From contig LATX02000174.1 in assembly GCA_001466705.2 (NCBI GenBank), positions 248,001 to 312,000 on the forward strand: a stretch of 64,000 nucleotides of DNA. The letters are read 5' to 3'. Below the pieces are notes generated by a model that saw nothing but the letters and a program-made list of their open reading frames with translations, did no database searches and had not been told where the DNA came from. Source of the stretch: Moniliophthora roreri. Taxonomy: Eukaryota > Basidiomycota > Agaricomycetes > Agaricales > Marasmiaceae. Positions 46,088 through 56,123 of this stretch are shown in pieces. The translations under genes were made by a program, and so were the position numbers. Every line of letters begins with the position of its first letter. Within the stretch, counting starts at the first letter, position 1.

Positions 46088-47536
46088 TCATACAGTCCGT
46101 TTCCCTGTGGAATCCTGATACTCTCCCGTTGCAGTACCTTGCAACGTTTGTGTAGTCGTAGCATTTGCAAAGACCATGGAAGGGAGACTATGTTCCCCGC
46201 CATTATTGAATGTCGCAGTCATCGAATCAAACGCCCTATCGGAGAATTGCATCCTGCTAACAGACATCACTTCAAGACCTTCGTCTCCCGAATTCCAGAT
46301 TGATTCACGAAGGATGACGAGCATGAGGGTAGGATAGATTGCCTAGTGGCAAAATGATCAGCATATGCATCAATGAAGCAAGATATACTCGTGTGGCGTA
46401 CGACGAATTGTACGGTAGAGTATCCTGAAATGCAGACTATCATGCGTCCTACGCTTTCAGGTCCTCCGACAACGAGAGATGTGACTAGAAGATCGGCAAC
46501 CTGCGAATATATTTAGATGTTAGGTCAGGCATGCACCGTAAATTCACTCACCAGCATGACAACGTACAATGTGCCAGATTCAATGAGAAGTACGAAAACA
46601 CTGAATACTTTATTTTTTTTCTTTGCGCGCAGCGCATCTACGAACATCTCCCGAAGCAGCCTGTTAAACGTATGAGTGATAAATATCGATGATAACAGAT
46701 ATACACACCAAGCTTTCCATATAGTGAGCAGCATAACCGAAACATTTGTCATGATCGACAAGATGGGTGCTAGTACTTGGGTCACTTTGCATAAATGGGT
46801 GTAGTTTGTGCTAGATACACCAGAACTGCAGTGTGTTGCACAGACGATCATGTTTACTGGGGCGGAGTTGAAAGCAGGTTCGGGAGGTAAACACGTAAAG
46901 AACGTACTGATCATTGCTCCCCACCAGAAAAGAGGTACCAACACGATAATCTGCCTGTTGAACCATATAGCAGACAGACGCCATATGACCAGGATATCAC
47001 CGACAATCATCTGCAGAGAATAGGTTCTTTCAATACCATTTCATACTTAGTATAGCTGATCCAGATTCCACGTACTTGACATTCGAAAAGCACGCTAGTA
47101 ATCTTAGTCTCACGTGCAACAAGCGCGTAGAAGATATTGAACTGGCCATCAGTAGATAGATCTTTTGGATCGAGCAGTAGTTCCACTAGGCCGATAAGTT
47201 GTGCGACCTCCAATGACCACAGGGCGCTTGTAATGAAAAGGAGCACGTAGAGGATTGTGAAAATGACGGCGTTAGCGTGGTTTTTGAGTCCTCGTTGCCT
47301 ATGTTTGCTTTGCGTAAGACGTAATTCAGGCGAGCAATAGCATTGGCGGCGTACCATAAGCCTCGAGTGGCACTGCAAAGCAGAGAAATGTAAATGCCTA
47401 GTAAATAATCAGAGGGATATTCTAAAAGAAGCACGTGTGAACCCTCACCGTATAGGATAGTGGCGACTAAAACGGGGGTAATTCGGTAAACAAAACCGAG
47501 CCCAGCTCTGTGCATTCCTGCATCGTCGAGAGCCAT
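46088..47536 (-). CDS. Gene E1: fungal seven-span-type membrane protein
   Basis: ATG at 47,536 (MALDDAGMHRAGLGFVYR). The first span, ITPVLVATILYG, ends at an intron. Later exons give SVGDILVIWRLSAIWFNRQI-type sequence (IVGDILVIWR matches the conserved (L/V)GD..(I/V)(I/Y)R of this family), VSVMLLTIWKAW, VLLIESGTLYVVMLVSEF with the conserved IESG, VGRMIVCISGYSTVQF and AIYPTLMLVILRES. The tail is cytoplasmic and Ser/Thr-rich. Introns are short and the frames are open wherever I could follow them. This is a large uncharacterised family of agaricomycete membrane proteins. Related copies are at 48.5-50.4 and 56.1-57.5 kb. Confidence 0.65.
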
Positions 47537-47539
47537 GGT

Positions 47540-47900
47540 GAGGAGAAGGGAACCTAGTTAAAAGTAGGGACTGAACAGAAAGAAACGGAATAGTAATCGG
47601 AATACTGACGGCTTTATGATACGCTTTGTGAAACTGCATCAAGAGAGACCATCAGTATGATAATCATGGCGTGTATGATCATCATCACCTATAACATCAG
47701 ATACGTGGGCGAAAGAGCTAGTGCATATGTGGAAAATGGAAATGACCTTTTGTCGACTTCGAATTGCTCGGGAAATCACTTGGTTCAAAGGAGATCATTG
47801 TTCGATGACGGGAAGAAAAAAAGCGCCGATGTCGGAGTTTGAGTCGAAACACTGCCTCGAATGATTCCTACCGGGCCGAGTGTCAACATCGGTAGATTGA
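47540..47900. other. Upstream region of E1, partly copied at 55,560-55,785
   Basis: GGTGAGGA.AAGGGAACCTAG, CATCAAGAGAGA.CATCA and GTGGAAAATGGAA recur at 55,580-55,770, marking the edge of a duplicated block. No gene is evident. Confidence 0.5.
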
Positions 47901-47905
47901 CAACT

Positions 47906-48429
47906 CACCTTTTGGCCTTTTATGGCATTTACGGCATTTCCGGCATTTCAAAATGTTAAGGCCAGAATGACCACGGGGCGACACATCTGCTGCTAGTTTC
48001 AAGACCCCTACTGCCCTGGTAACACTACTTCCAGACCTTACAGTAAGTAAGTGTACTCAGAAGATTTTCTCCTGGGTGATTTTTGTCCAGTAATGGTATC
48101 ACATGGTCTTCTCACTATGTTTGATCAACTGTCTCTGTGATAGGTGATTTATAGATGGATTTGTCTCGTAGAGGATCTATATACACTCACCAGATGGTAG
48201 CATAACCTAATTGTGTAGCTCCAATGACTCACCACATCTGGATGCGACTACCTGCTCCAGCGGACCTAGCCTTTTGGCCCCGGTCCACCCAGCCTTTTGG
48301 CCTTTTTGGGGTTGGCTCCGGCCCAGAAATACTGACCGGCATTTCGGTAAACCAGGCCTAGCCTTTTACCTTCAGCATTTTGGGCCAAAATGCCGGTGGC
48401 ATGCCAATGGCATGCTGAAATGCCAGGTG
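47906..48429. mobile_element. Non-coding element with GGCATTT/AAATGCC-rich inverted ends
   Basis: The left end (CACCTTTTGGCC, then repeated GGCATTT) and the right end (AAATGCC...AAATGCCAGGTG) are loosely inverted. The right ~100 bp recurs at positions 1-105, so the unit is dispersed. No coding frame and no certain target duplication. It is probably a non-autonomous DNA element. Confidence 0.5.
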
Positions 48430-48989
48430 ATGTCATCCTACCGATGAACCGGGCATCAGACCAGCGAAAAACCCGTCCGTTTGCGTATGCCCGGATATAT
48501 GCCTACTTATGTCGATTTTGATGAGTATTGTAAATGGTGGAGATTGCCATGTAAGTTGCTGGATTACCCACTTTACCACCTCCCAAACATTGCAGGCTGT
48601 GAGGGAAAATAATAATAGGCAGCAAGCCAAAAAGACAATTGGGACAAACGATACACTAGTAGATGTTCGGTTGGAAAGCCTGGAGGAACACCTAGGGAAG
48701 AAGGAAACGGTGCTGTCAAGAATGACTCTTTGAAGGAGGCTCCGAGGATCTGTGTCAAGTCTGTGTAACTCAGTGCAAAATTTGAATGGTAGTCTCATTT
48801 CCTTCGTCATAGCCACATCAAATTTGCGAGTGAAGTTTTGGAACATCTACACAGCGAACTTTGGATACCTTCATGTTCTGGTAGGCTGGCTGACACAATT
48901 ACGAATGATCATCTCGATTCTCTATGTTCTTTCCACATCCATTGTCACCTTGACCTTGGCTGAAATATCCTCCGAGTACACTGAATCAT

Positions 48990-50400
48990 TAAACCTACGG
49001 CCTCCAGTCTCCAGTGGCAAAATGTCAACAATGTTTTCGGTAGACTGTTTTGATTCCGTGACTGCAGCAGCATGCATTGTGGACACCATTTGCTCGACAC
49101 TCTCTACACTGATACCAAGCCCTGTATGGACAATGATCAGTGTCGGCGCAATTCCCTTGGAAGTGGATGGTTAGCTCAGAGCCAGATTTTGAAGTGAAAT
49201 GACTCACAACAAACTGATTCAAAGTTGACTGCAGAAGCACCGTGAGGAACATTATTCAATTTTGCACTTCCCAAGATGGCATAGGCTATTTGCTGAGTCA
49301 GGATTGTAGACTGTCAAGACTAAGGAGGCATAAATGATTAGCACTAGTGGGTACATGAGACCAGATTCCAGTCTGTGAGTGTCCTCTTGGTCAGCACACA
49401 AGGAAAGACTGGGATGTACAACTTACACGATAGTAATCACAGTCCAATACATCTTGTTCACATTTTTACCAACATACTTGGCTGCTTTATGACTGATGAT
49501 GTATATTCTTCCAGCTTTAGTCCACTTGGTCAGCCAGCTCTGATGAGATGAAGAAGGAAAAGAAAGCACCAATTGAAAAAGTTATAAGCAGATTTGTCAA
49601 TGCAGTCATAATTAGGAAGGCTGAGATTATTTGAATAGAACTGTCAAAGTTGGAGTTGAAGACAATGGCAATGATAGTGAATTCAAAGTATTCACAGTAA
49701 TGGGTGGTGACAACAATTCCCAGGACTGGCAAAGGAAGTAGGTGAGACTAGGGAGTGTTTAAAAAAGAGAGGCAAACTATTGTTGGCAATACACAAAAGA
49801 GTAGGAAGAATAATGGCTCTGATGTTGCCACCCCAGACGATGTAGCATGTCCATATCTAGAGACCAGAATTAGAACTCAGTAGGTACTCCTTGGAAAAAG
49901 AATTTACCAGAATTGCATCAGTGATAATACTGTCAAGTAAGTTAATTTTGAATTTGTTTGGACATTAAATAAGCAAGACTCACTTGCTGAGTAACATCAT
50001 GATGTACTGTGGAGTCATGGGGCCCCTGCAATGAGTTATTGGCCCCCAAATCATGAACTGAAGCAGCTATACATACAGAATTAGAGGATCTAGAGGAAGT
50101 TCTGAATTAGGTGCCCCAGACAAGCTAGCCACCTTCCACAGTAATTGATTGACAATGTTGTTAACATTGAAAACAAGGCCTGCAGTGGCAAGGATGAATA
50201 GTGCTGACATGACAAGACAGCGAATAATGTATCGGTTGTGTTTTTGTTTGACAAGTATGAAGATGCATATTGAGAAGAGGATGGTGTAGACACCTGTCAA
50301 AATATGTTTCAAATGTGAGCTGTCCAGTTAGACACATTTGCTGGGCACAGTACTATAAAGTATAGAAAGTATCTGTTGTGTAGTAATGTGCTTCAGTTTG
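48990..50400 (-). pseudogene. Gene E2: decayed seven-span-type membrane protein
   Basis: Exons of gene E3 can be followed: VYTILFSICIFILVKQKHN, LFILATAGLVFN, ALTNLLITFSIGAFFSFF and APTLIIVHTGLGISVESVE. The first donor, TATG|GTACCG in E3, is TATAGTACTG here. Arg codons have become His and the E3 stop codon is lost, mostly by CG to TG/CA changes. Not functional. Confidence 0.7.
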
Positions 50401-50599
50401 TTGAGATCAAGGTATCATGGCAAGTGTCACATACACAGAGAATAGCTGAGGCCTTTTGAAGGTCATGGCATAATTGACTGAGACCTTTTGCCAGCAATTG
50501 GTAAAACATGATAGTCTTGAGTTGCTCTTAAATACTGGGATAAGTGCAAGATAAGTATGTTGGGTGTGAATGAATAGCTCAGCATCACCTACATAGATA

Positions 50600-52890
50600 T
50601 ACTAGACAGAGCTTTCCATGCCAAGAATAGGAAGATCTGGAAGCAGTGCTAGTGGCAATTCATGTCAATCTTGCCAAGCATGCCTTCCTGCTTTTCATCA
50701 TGGATGGGTGCATCTGGTTTGTGCAAAATCAAGATACAATATTTTCAGGTTCCAGTTCATCCTCTGACTGAAGAACTGGAGATATTTGCAGAAAAGGCAT
50801 TAGATACATCAAAGTTGAGAGCAATATGGAATACTGTTAATTGGTTAGGTGGTGGACATCATGGTAAACAATAAAGATGCAGTGATTGCATGCCACACAA
50901 ATTACACTCTTCCATTCATTATCATCACCAACCTGATAACAGATGCCATCAGTACATGACCAAAGGCACTGTGCCATGCCATTGGTAGGACATAACAGGT
51001 AACTAGCAGCATATGAGCATCTGATGGAATACAGCGCTCCAAAGATCCATTGGATACCAATGGATACCATTGACAAAGGGCCACACTTTCTGATGGTAAC
51101 CAATAGTATATTATGGATTTGGGTAGGGCCTGCCCTCCTTCCCTGGGGTCTGGTTTTCATTGGATGGTCATCATATAGAATCAGAAATATCTGATATAGG
51201 CTGGCTACAATTACACCCATGTATGTGATCTTGTAGAATACATGTAGTCCAAGCATTATATCTCCTTACCATGTCACTACCACTAAAATCTTGCCCTAAG
51301 CCCCATAACCACCCTCTGCCCAACCCACTCAATGACTGTCCCTAGTCCTTCCCTGCTGCTGTCCCATAATCCTCTGCTCATACAACTAAATTCTTCCATC
51401 CATGGTTGGTCTGATATCTGTTGAAACGATAAGTGATGTTACATGTTTGGATTAACTCAACTGAGTGCCCTAATGCAAAATTGGACAGGACAAATCTGTG
51501 GATTTACATGTCAATCACAAAACGAATCACATCAGACTATATTACTCACCAAGATACGTCAGAAAATCCACTTCAGAGTTCTCTACACTGGCTTGGGGCT
51601 TTTGGCAAAACTTGAAATGCTAAAGTACAAGCAATTAGCTGAAGCTGATAGAATATATAGAAACAGGAAGGTGCATGGGAGGGGATGATGGTAGTCGGAA
51701 AGAAAGAAGGGCCTGGCACTGTGGGAAATGATGAGAAGGAAATTATAAATAAGATCAAAGTTTGTGCATGGGCCTTCTTCAATTGAAACTATGATGACAG
51801 TTTGACTTGTGCTTTTTCATTCCATCAAGTTGAAGACATGAAAGGAATGGGATGTTCTTATCAGAAGAGCATCAGATAATGTCAGAAAGTTGGTGGCCCA
51901 CAAGAAAAATGTAGGAATGCATCTGAATGTGTCTGAATGTGTCAGAAACCATCAGAGCATTTCTCACTGGCATGGATGCCTTCATGGTGTGCTAGCTGAC
52001 ACAAGTGAAAGCATCACCTCCACTTTCACTGCTGGACACATGCTGATGCCCCTTTTCCATACATCACTTACTTAGTGATTGGCATAGACATCAAGGTCGA
52101 GATCACAAGAAACCCAATGGAATGAAGATACCCTATTTTTTTCACCACTGATGCCGGCATGTTGATTTCCATTGCAGTTCTGGAAAGGACATGCTCAGGC
52201 ACCTGACGTCCCAGCAAGCCAGGGACAACTAGGAAGCAGATAAAGTCAGTTCCAGACCCATTTGATTGTGTTCAATTCTCTTGCTGACCAAGTGCAGATA
52301 GTGACTGCCCCTTGTAGTGATCTTTCCTTGAATCACTTGTTATCCAACAACTTTCATGGACAATCAGATACATGAGAGAAGTAGACTATGTTATTAGGTT
52401 TGCTGCAGTTCTTCATTCTGTGTTATTATTCTGATTGCCCATTATATCAGTTGCTTACCTTCCCACTTCCCGTTTGCCCTAAATGGTATCTGTAGAGTGT
52501 ATTTGGAGATTAAAGCATATATTTTTGGACATTCTCAGTCAAATGCCAATCTGTTGTCTCATTATCATAATCAATGTGTTTGGTTGTACCTCACAAATAC
52601 CAGGTCCAATGACAAAGAATAATCCTTCTGCTCCAGAACTCATACTCTGTTCTTCACATCACGAGTCAGGTTATCTTAGACGAGGTACCTGGAAAGTCAC
52701 CACCTTCTGGGCTTCAGCAGTAATCCATTTGTACAGCCATTATGTATGTCATATTCCATATCAACCAAATCTTATTTTGATACTGTTGCTAGTACCACAA
52801 TCTGCTTGTTTGTTAATGTGTGGAAGCCCTAAATTATATGTATAAAATACAGAGATTTTGTTCATCATGAATCAATACTGCACACACCAA
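50600..52890. other. Remainder of block copy 1, no readable gene
   Basis: It is homologous to 57,690-59,415 in large part. ~50,840-51,260 and 51,300-51,800 have no clear partner and look AT-rich and decayed. No coding sequence can be supported. Confidence 0.5.
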
Positions 52891-52895
52891 ACCGC

Positions 52896-53062
52896 TGTAG
52901 TAAGAGGACCGGGGCATGGAGCAGAGGTTCCAGACCTGTTTAGCAGTGTTTGGCATGAGCTTCTGGCACGTAGTCTACATTTCCATGTACGTAGTTAGCC
53001 ATCATCAGAACCAGCAGCATTGTCTTTGGCATTGTGTTAGCCAGACCACTCAGCTCTCTCCA
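52896..53062 (+). repeat. 5' LTR of the 2.4-kb element
   Basis: 167 bp, TG...CA ends. It has more CG losses than the 3' LTR (for example CAGCTCTCTCC against CGGCCCTCTCC). It is 17 bp longer than the two solo copies because of an extra TCTACATTTC-type piece. Confidence 0.85.
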
Positions 53063-53065
53063 TTG

Positions 53066-53088
53066 TGGTGACGAGAGCGCGATTCGAC
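53066..53088 (+). other. Primer binding site of the 2.4-kb element
   Basis: TGGTGACGAGAGCGCGATTC begins 3 nt after the LTR. Its complement has exact tRNA geometry: CCA, discriminator A, a seven-base acceptor strand, a five-base T stem and a TCGAAT loop. I could not name the tRNA; it would begin GACGAGA. Confidence 0.75.
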
Positions 53089-53519
53089 CGACGCAGCACC
53101 TTTGAAGCACTTTCCCTCATTTCAGTCTGACTTCGCCCACTCTATTGCCAACATTTACCCGCCAGCTCATCACGTCACCTGTCCTCAGTTTCGGAGTTCG
53201 ACCCCAGTTCTTATTCCTCAGTTCTCATGTTATGTTACTTGCGCAGCAACAACAACAACTCAACAACCACTATGACGTAGCGGCACTAAGTTGACAAAAG
53301 GGGCAAGTTCGAGTTTGAGTTCCTCAGCTCGTGCTAAAGTCCTCAGAGTTCGGTCGAAGTGAGCAAGATGTCCAAAGGGTTAACTAGGTCAAGCTGAGGT
53401 AGCTTAGACCTTCAGACTATCTACTTATACAACGATTGTAGCTACTAGTTTGTATACAAACTGCTAGATCGACATCGTTTGTTTAGCAAACAGAATGTAC
53501 CTTTGGCGACATGGTAAAT

Positions 53520-53690
53520 AAGAGAATGACATCAGAAATGATGTCGAGGAAATGAAAATAGATATAATTATACAATAACCAATGTCACAGATGACGTCGG
53601 ATCATAAATAGAAGGGGAAAGAAACGAATAGAATAATGATATCATACTGATGTCGTGAATGACATAGTGATGACATCTTAAATAGAGAGG
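53520..53690. other. Cluster of GATGTC/GACATC/GACGTC motifs in the element leader
   Basis: ATGACATCAGAAATGATGTC, AATGTCACAGATGACGTC and TGATGTCGTGAATGACATAG follow each other within 170 bp and could form short stems. GACGTC is also a CRE-like core. The role is unknown. Confidence 0.5.
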
Positions 53691-53904
53691 AAGGCATGAA
53701 GTCGGAAAAGGGAGCTGGGAAAGTGGATGTGTCCAGATGTTAATGAGAAGCATAAGTAAAGAGAGAATATTAGCGCTTGAAGGCGCTAAAGTGTCAAAGC
53801 AAGAAATAGAGAAGGAAAAAAGATAGTCTGTTCGTGTCCGACTGTAACATCTTAGTTCTCAGCTCGCAGTTACCTTGTACCTCACCAGTTCTATTATACA
53901 TGTC

Positions 53905-55050
53905 ATGGCCAAGGGCAACAAGAAGTCGCAGGAACCATCATTCGAACTTCTCACAAACACCAAGTTCCAGCAGCGTGCCAAAAAGATCACAAGAGAGTCA
54001 CCTGACACCTCCTTCGTTGATGCAGTCAAGATCTTTCTTCGCAATGGGAGCTCCCCAGAAGCACTATTTGCCCTTTGGCAGCGCGCATTGGCCCTCAGTC
54101 AGTCGGGATTGGGTTCTGCCAGCACAGAGCACATCTTTCAGCAAGGGAAGGAGGAAGAGTTAGCAGAAGGAAGGAAAGTTGAGTTTCAGGAAGGGAAGGA
54201 GGCATCGGCTAGGGGTCAGGATTCAGTCAGGAAAGAAGGTTGGAAGGAGGGGTATAACAAGAGTTACGAAACTGGGAAGAGAGTCGGACTGGAGCAGAGT
54301 ACAGCAGCTGGATACAAGGAAGGGAAGGCTGAAGGATACAAGAAAGGACAGTCAGCAGGCTTTGTGGAGGGCTCTTGAGCACTTCGTGTGGAGGCTGAGC
54401 AAGAGCTCCATTACAAGCGCCACTCGTACTACAAGAAAGGATTCGAGGCTGGTACGAAGGCACAGCCTGCAGGCACCAGCATTGCTGTGGATACCTCAGA
54501 TCTCATACCGCCCACATTGCACACTTTCTGTTCCACACAGACAGCCACAGACACTCCCTCATACATGACATCATCCACCCAGACCACCTCAGAAGCCCTG
54601 ACACCATTGTCGCCATCTGCTTTGTCGCGATTGTCATTCAATTGGGTGGAAGAAGCGGACACCATTACCCCAGCAATTCTCATACCACCATCTTCTCTGA
54701 CACGCGATCTTACAGCTTTACGTTCCAATTCATCACGACAACCATTCAGCTTACTTCAGCGACATGCTACACGTTCGCTTCATCTCGACAAATATCACTT
54801 CCTGCGTCATACGATTATACTGACTAATACACGATCTACACATCCTCTGAAACTTAATCGCTCGACACCGCTTATTACCTGTCGTCACCCTTCTGGTATT
54901 GGACCTGGGAAACCAGTACAGACCATCTCCCAACCTCGACCAAGTTACATATCTTCGAGCAGCTCACTTCCGCCATTGGACTGGGATAGGGATCCTTGTT
55001 TGGTTCAGCTGGGTAGGATCTTGGGAGATCTTGGTTGGGTCAGACATTAG
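53905..55050 (+). pseudogene. Intronless gene of the LTR element, ~380 codons, one in-frame TGA
   Basis: ATG at 53,905 (MAKGNKKSQEPSFELL). The N-terminal domain, about 70 residues, has KFQQRAKKITRESPDTSFVD and GSSPEALFALWQRALAL. A Gly/Lys/Glu/Tyr repeat region follows (KEGWKEGY, GYKEGKAEGYKKGQSAGF), then a TGA at 54,376-54,378. The same frame continues with RVEAEQELHYKRHSYYKKGF, a Ser/Thr-rich linker (STQTATDTPSY, STQTTSEALT), FNWVEEADTITPAILIPPSS, LTRDLTALRS, and the end LDWDRDPCLVQLGRILGDLG. The TGA lies where CGA (Arg) would suit, a single CG to TG change. I have seen similar proteins in other mushroom genomes but know no function. It is not a recognisable gag, since there is no zinc knuckle. 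Confidence 0.65.
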
Positions 55051-55132
55051 TTTTTCTCCTTTTCTTTTTACATAGCTTCATTTCTTGTCACCACACGACA
55101 AGGACGCCGTGCATTTTTTTGGTGGGGGCACA

Positions 55133-55299
55133 TGTAGTAGGGGGACCGGGGCATGGAGCAGAGGTTCCAGACCTGTTTAGCAGTGTTTGGCATGAGCTTC
55201 CAGCGCGTAGTCTACATTTCTGTGTACGTAGTTAGCCATCATCAGAACCAGCAGCATCGTCTTTGGCATCGCGTTAGCCAGACCACTCGGCCCTCTCCA
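55133..55299 (+). repeat. 3' LTR of the 2.4-kb element
   Basis: 167 bp, preceded by GGTGGGGGCACA. It retains more CG sites than the 5' LTR. Confidence 0.85.
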
Positions 55300-55302
55300 C
55301 CA

Positions 55303-55556
55303 CTTTATTCCATATCTCTCTATCCAAGTACCACATCGCCCCACAAAACAACATATAATTCATCTCTGTCATAATCATTGCAGCATTATCAATGGTTGGT
55401 GGTATGCACAAATGGAAGGCCAAGCAGCAGGTCCAGACCAAGCAGCAATGATGTTTCTCAGTCTGATGGTGAAGACCATGCATATGATAGCATGATTAAA
55501 TCCTATAGCTGTTAATGCATCCAAGAGGTCCTATAGGTCCATGACTTAGGTTAGCC
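55303..55556 (-). pseudogene. Gene F1: fragment of the small four-span protein
   Basis: It aligns with gene F2: NEMNYMLFCGAMWYLDREIWNK-type end, SGPAAWPS and DLLDALTAIGFNHAI-type pieces. The segment between two AACGCCAC copies of F2, containing the exon with STFIWGVLSLLTALTAV, has been deleted, and the first exon is absent. It is the far end of block copy 1, split off by the LTR element. Confidence 0.7.
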
Positions 55557-55885
55557 TCTGCACATTCCTGCATTGTCAAGAACTATGGTGAGGAAAAGGG
55601 AACCTAGCTCAAGTAGGAGTTTAATAGAAAGAGACAGAATAGTAATTGAAATACCAACAGCTTTATAATACACTTTGTGAAACTACATCAAGAGAGATCA
55701 TCATCATCTATAAGATCAGATATGTGGGTGAAAGAGCTAGTGCCTATGTGGAAAATGGAAGTGACCTTTTGTGGGATAACATACCCAATATGGCAGGAGG
55801 GGGGGGGTGGTACCACCCCCACTCAGCTTTAAAATTTTTTTCAACCTTGTGTACTTATTAAGTTTTTAGACCCCCCTTGAAAATT
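55557..55885. repeat. Block edge: copy of 47,505-47,750 followed by a G/C-homopolymer palindrome
   Basis: 55,557-55,785 follows the start region of gene E1. Then comes an insert containing the perfect palindrome GGGGGTGGTACCACCCCC (55,803-55,820) and a T-run, before homology to block copy 1 starts near 55,885. Confidence 0.65.
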
Positions 55886-56123
55886 TGAAATATAATCTTG
55901 TTTCCTTCATCATAGCCACATCAAATTTGCGAAGGAAGCTTTGGAACTTCTATGCAGCAAACTTCAGATACCTTCATGTTCTGGTGGCTGACACAATTAC
56001 AAATGGAAGGATCATCTCAATTCTCTACCTTCTTTCCACATCTGAGTCCCTCGTCACCTCAACCTCTGCTAAGATATCCTCTGAATACACCAAATCATTA
56101 AACCTATGGCCTCCAGTCCTTGG

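Larger units (their letters stand above)
48480..52895. repeat. Copy 1 of a duplicated gene block, CpG-depleted
   Basis: Large parts align with 55,885-59,419 in the same order: the membrane gene, a 300-bp piece around 50,600-50,880 against 57,690-57,990, and 51,960-52,890 against 58,480-59,415. Where copy 2 has CG, this copy mostly has TG or CA (GACGGTGTAGACGCC against GATGGTGTAGACACC). It is followed directly by the 2.4-kb LTR element inserted at CCGC. Confidence 0.8.
52896..55299 (+). mobile_element. 2.4-kb LTR retroelement carrying one unusual gene instead of gag-pol
   Basis: The terminal direct repeats are 167 bp (52,896-53,062 and 55,133-55,299), start TGTAGTA and end CTCTCCA, and are flanked by CCGC (52,892-52,895) and CCAC (55,300-55,303), one CG to CA change apart. 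Three bases after the 5' LTR, TGGTGACGAGAGCGCGATT is laid out as a tRNA 3'-end complement: TGG for CCA, then 1 + 7 + 5 bases, then GATTCGA for the T-loop. A G-rich run GGTGGGGGCACA precedes the 3' LTR. The block paralogue at 59,415 has the empty site (AAAACGCTTTATT). No protease, RT or integrase is present; the only gene is the frame at 53,905-55,050. It would need enzymes from another element. Confidence 0.85.

Noticed and set aside
48752..49174. Plus-strand 140-codon frame with a counterpart at 55,885-56,283
   Set aside because: Both are antisense to the C-terminal exons of genes E2 and E3, which are recognisable on the minus strand.
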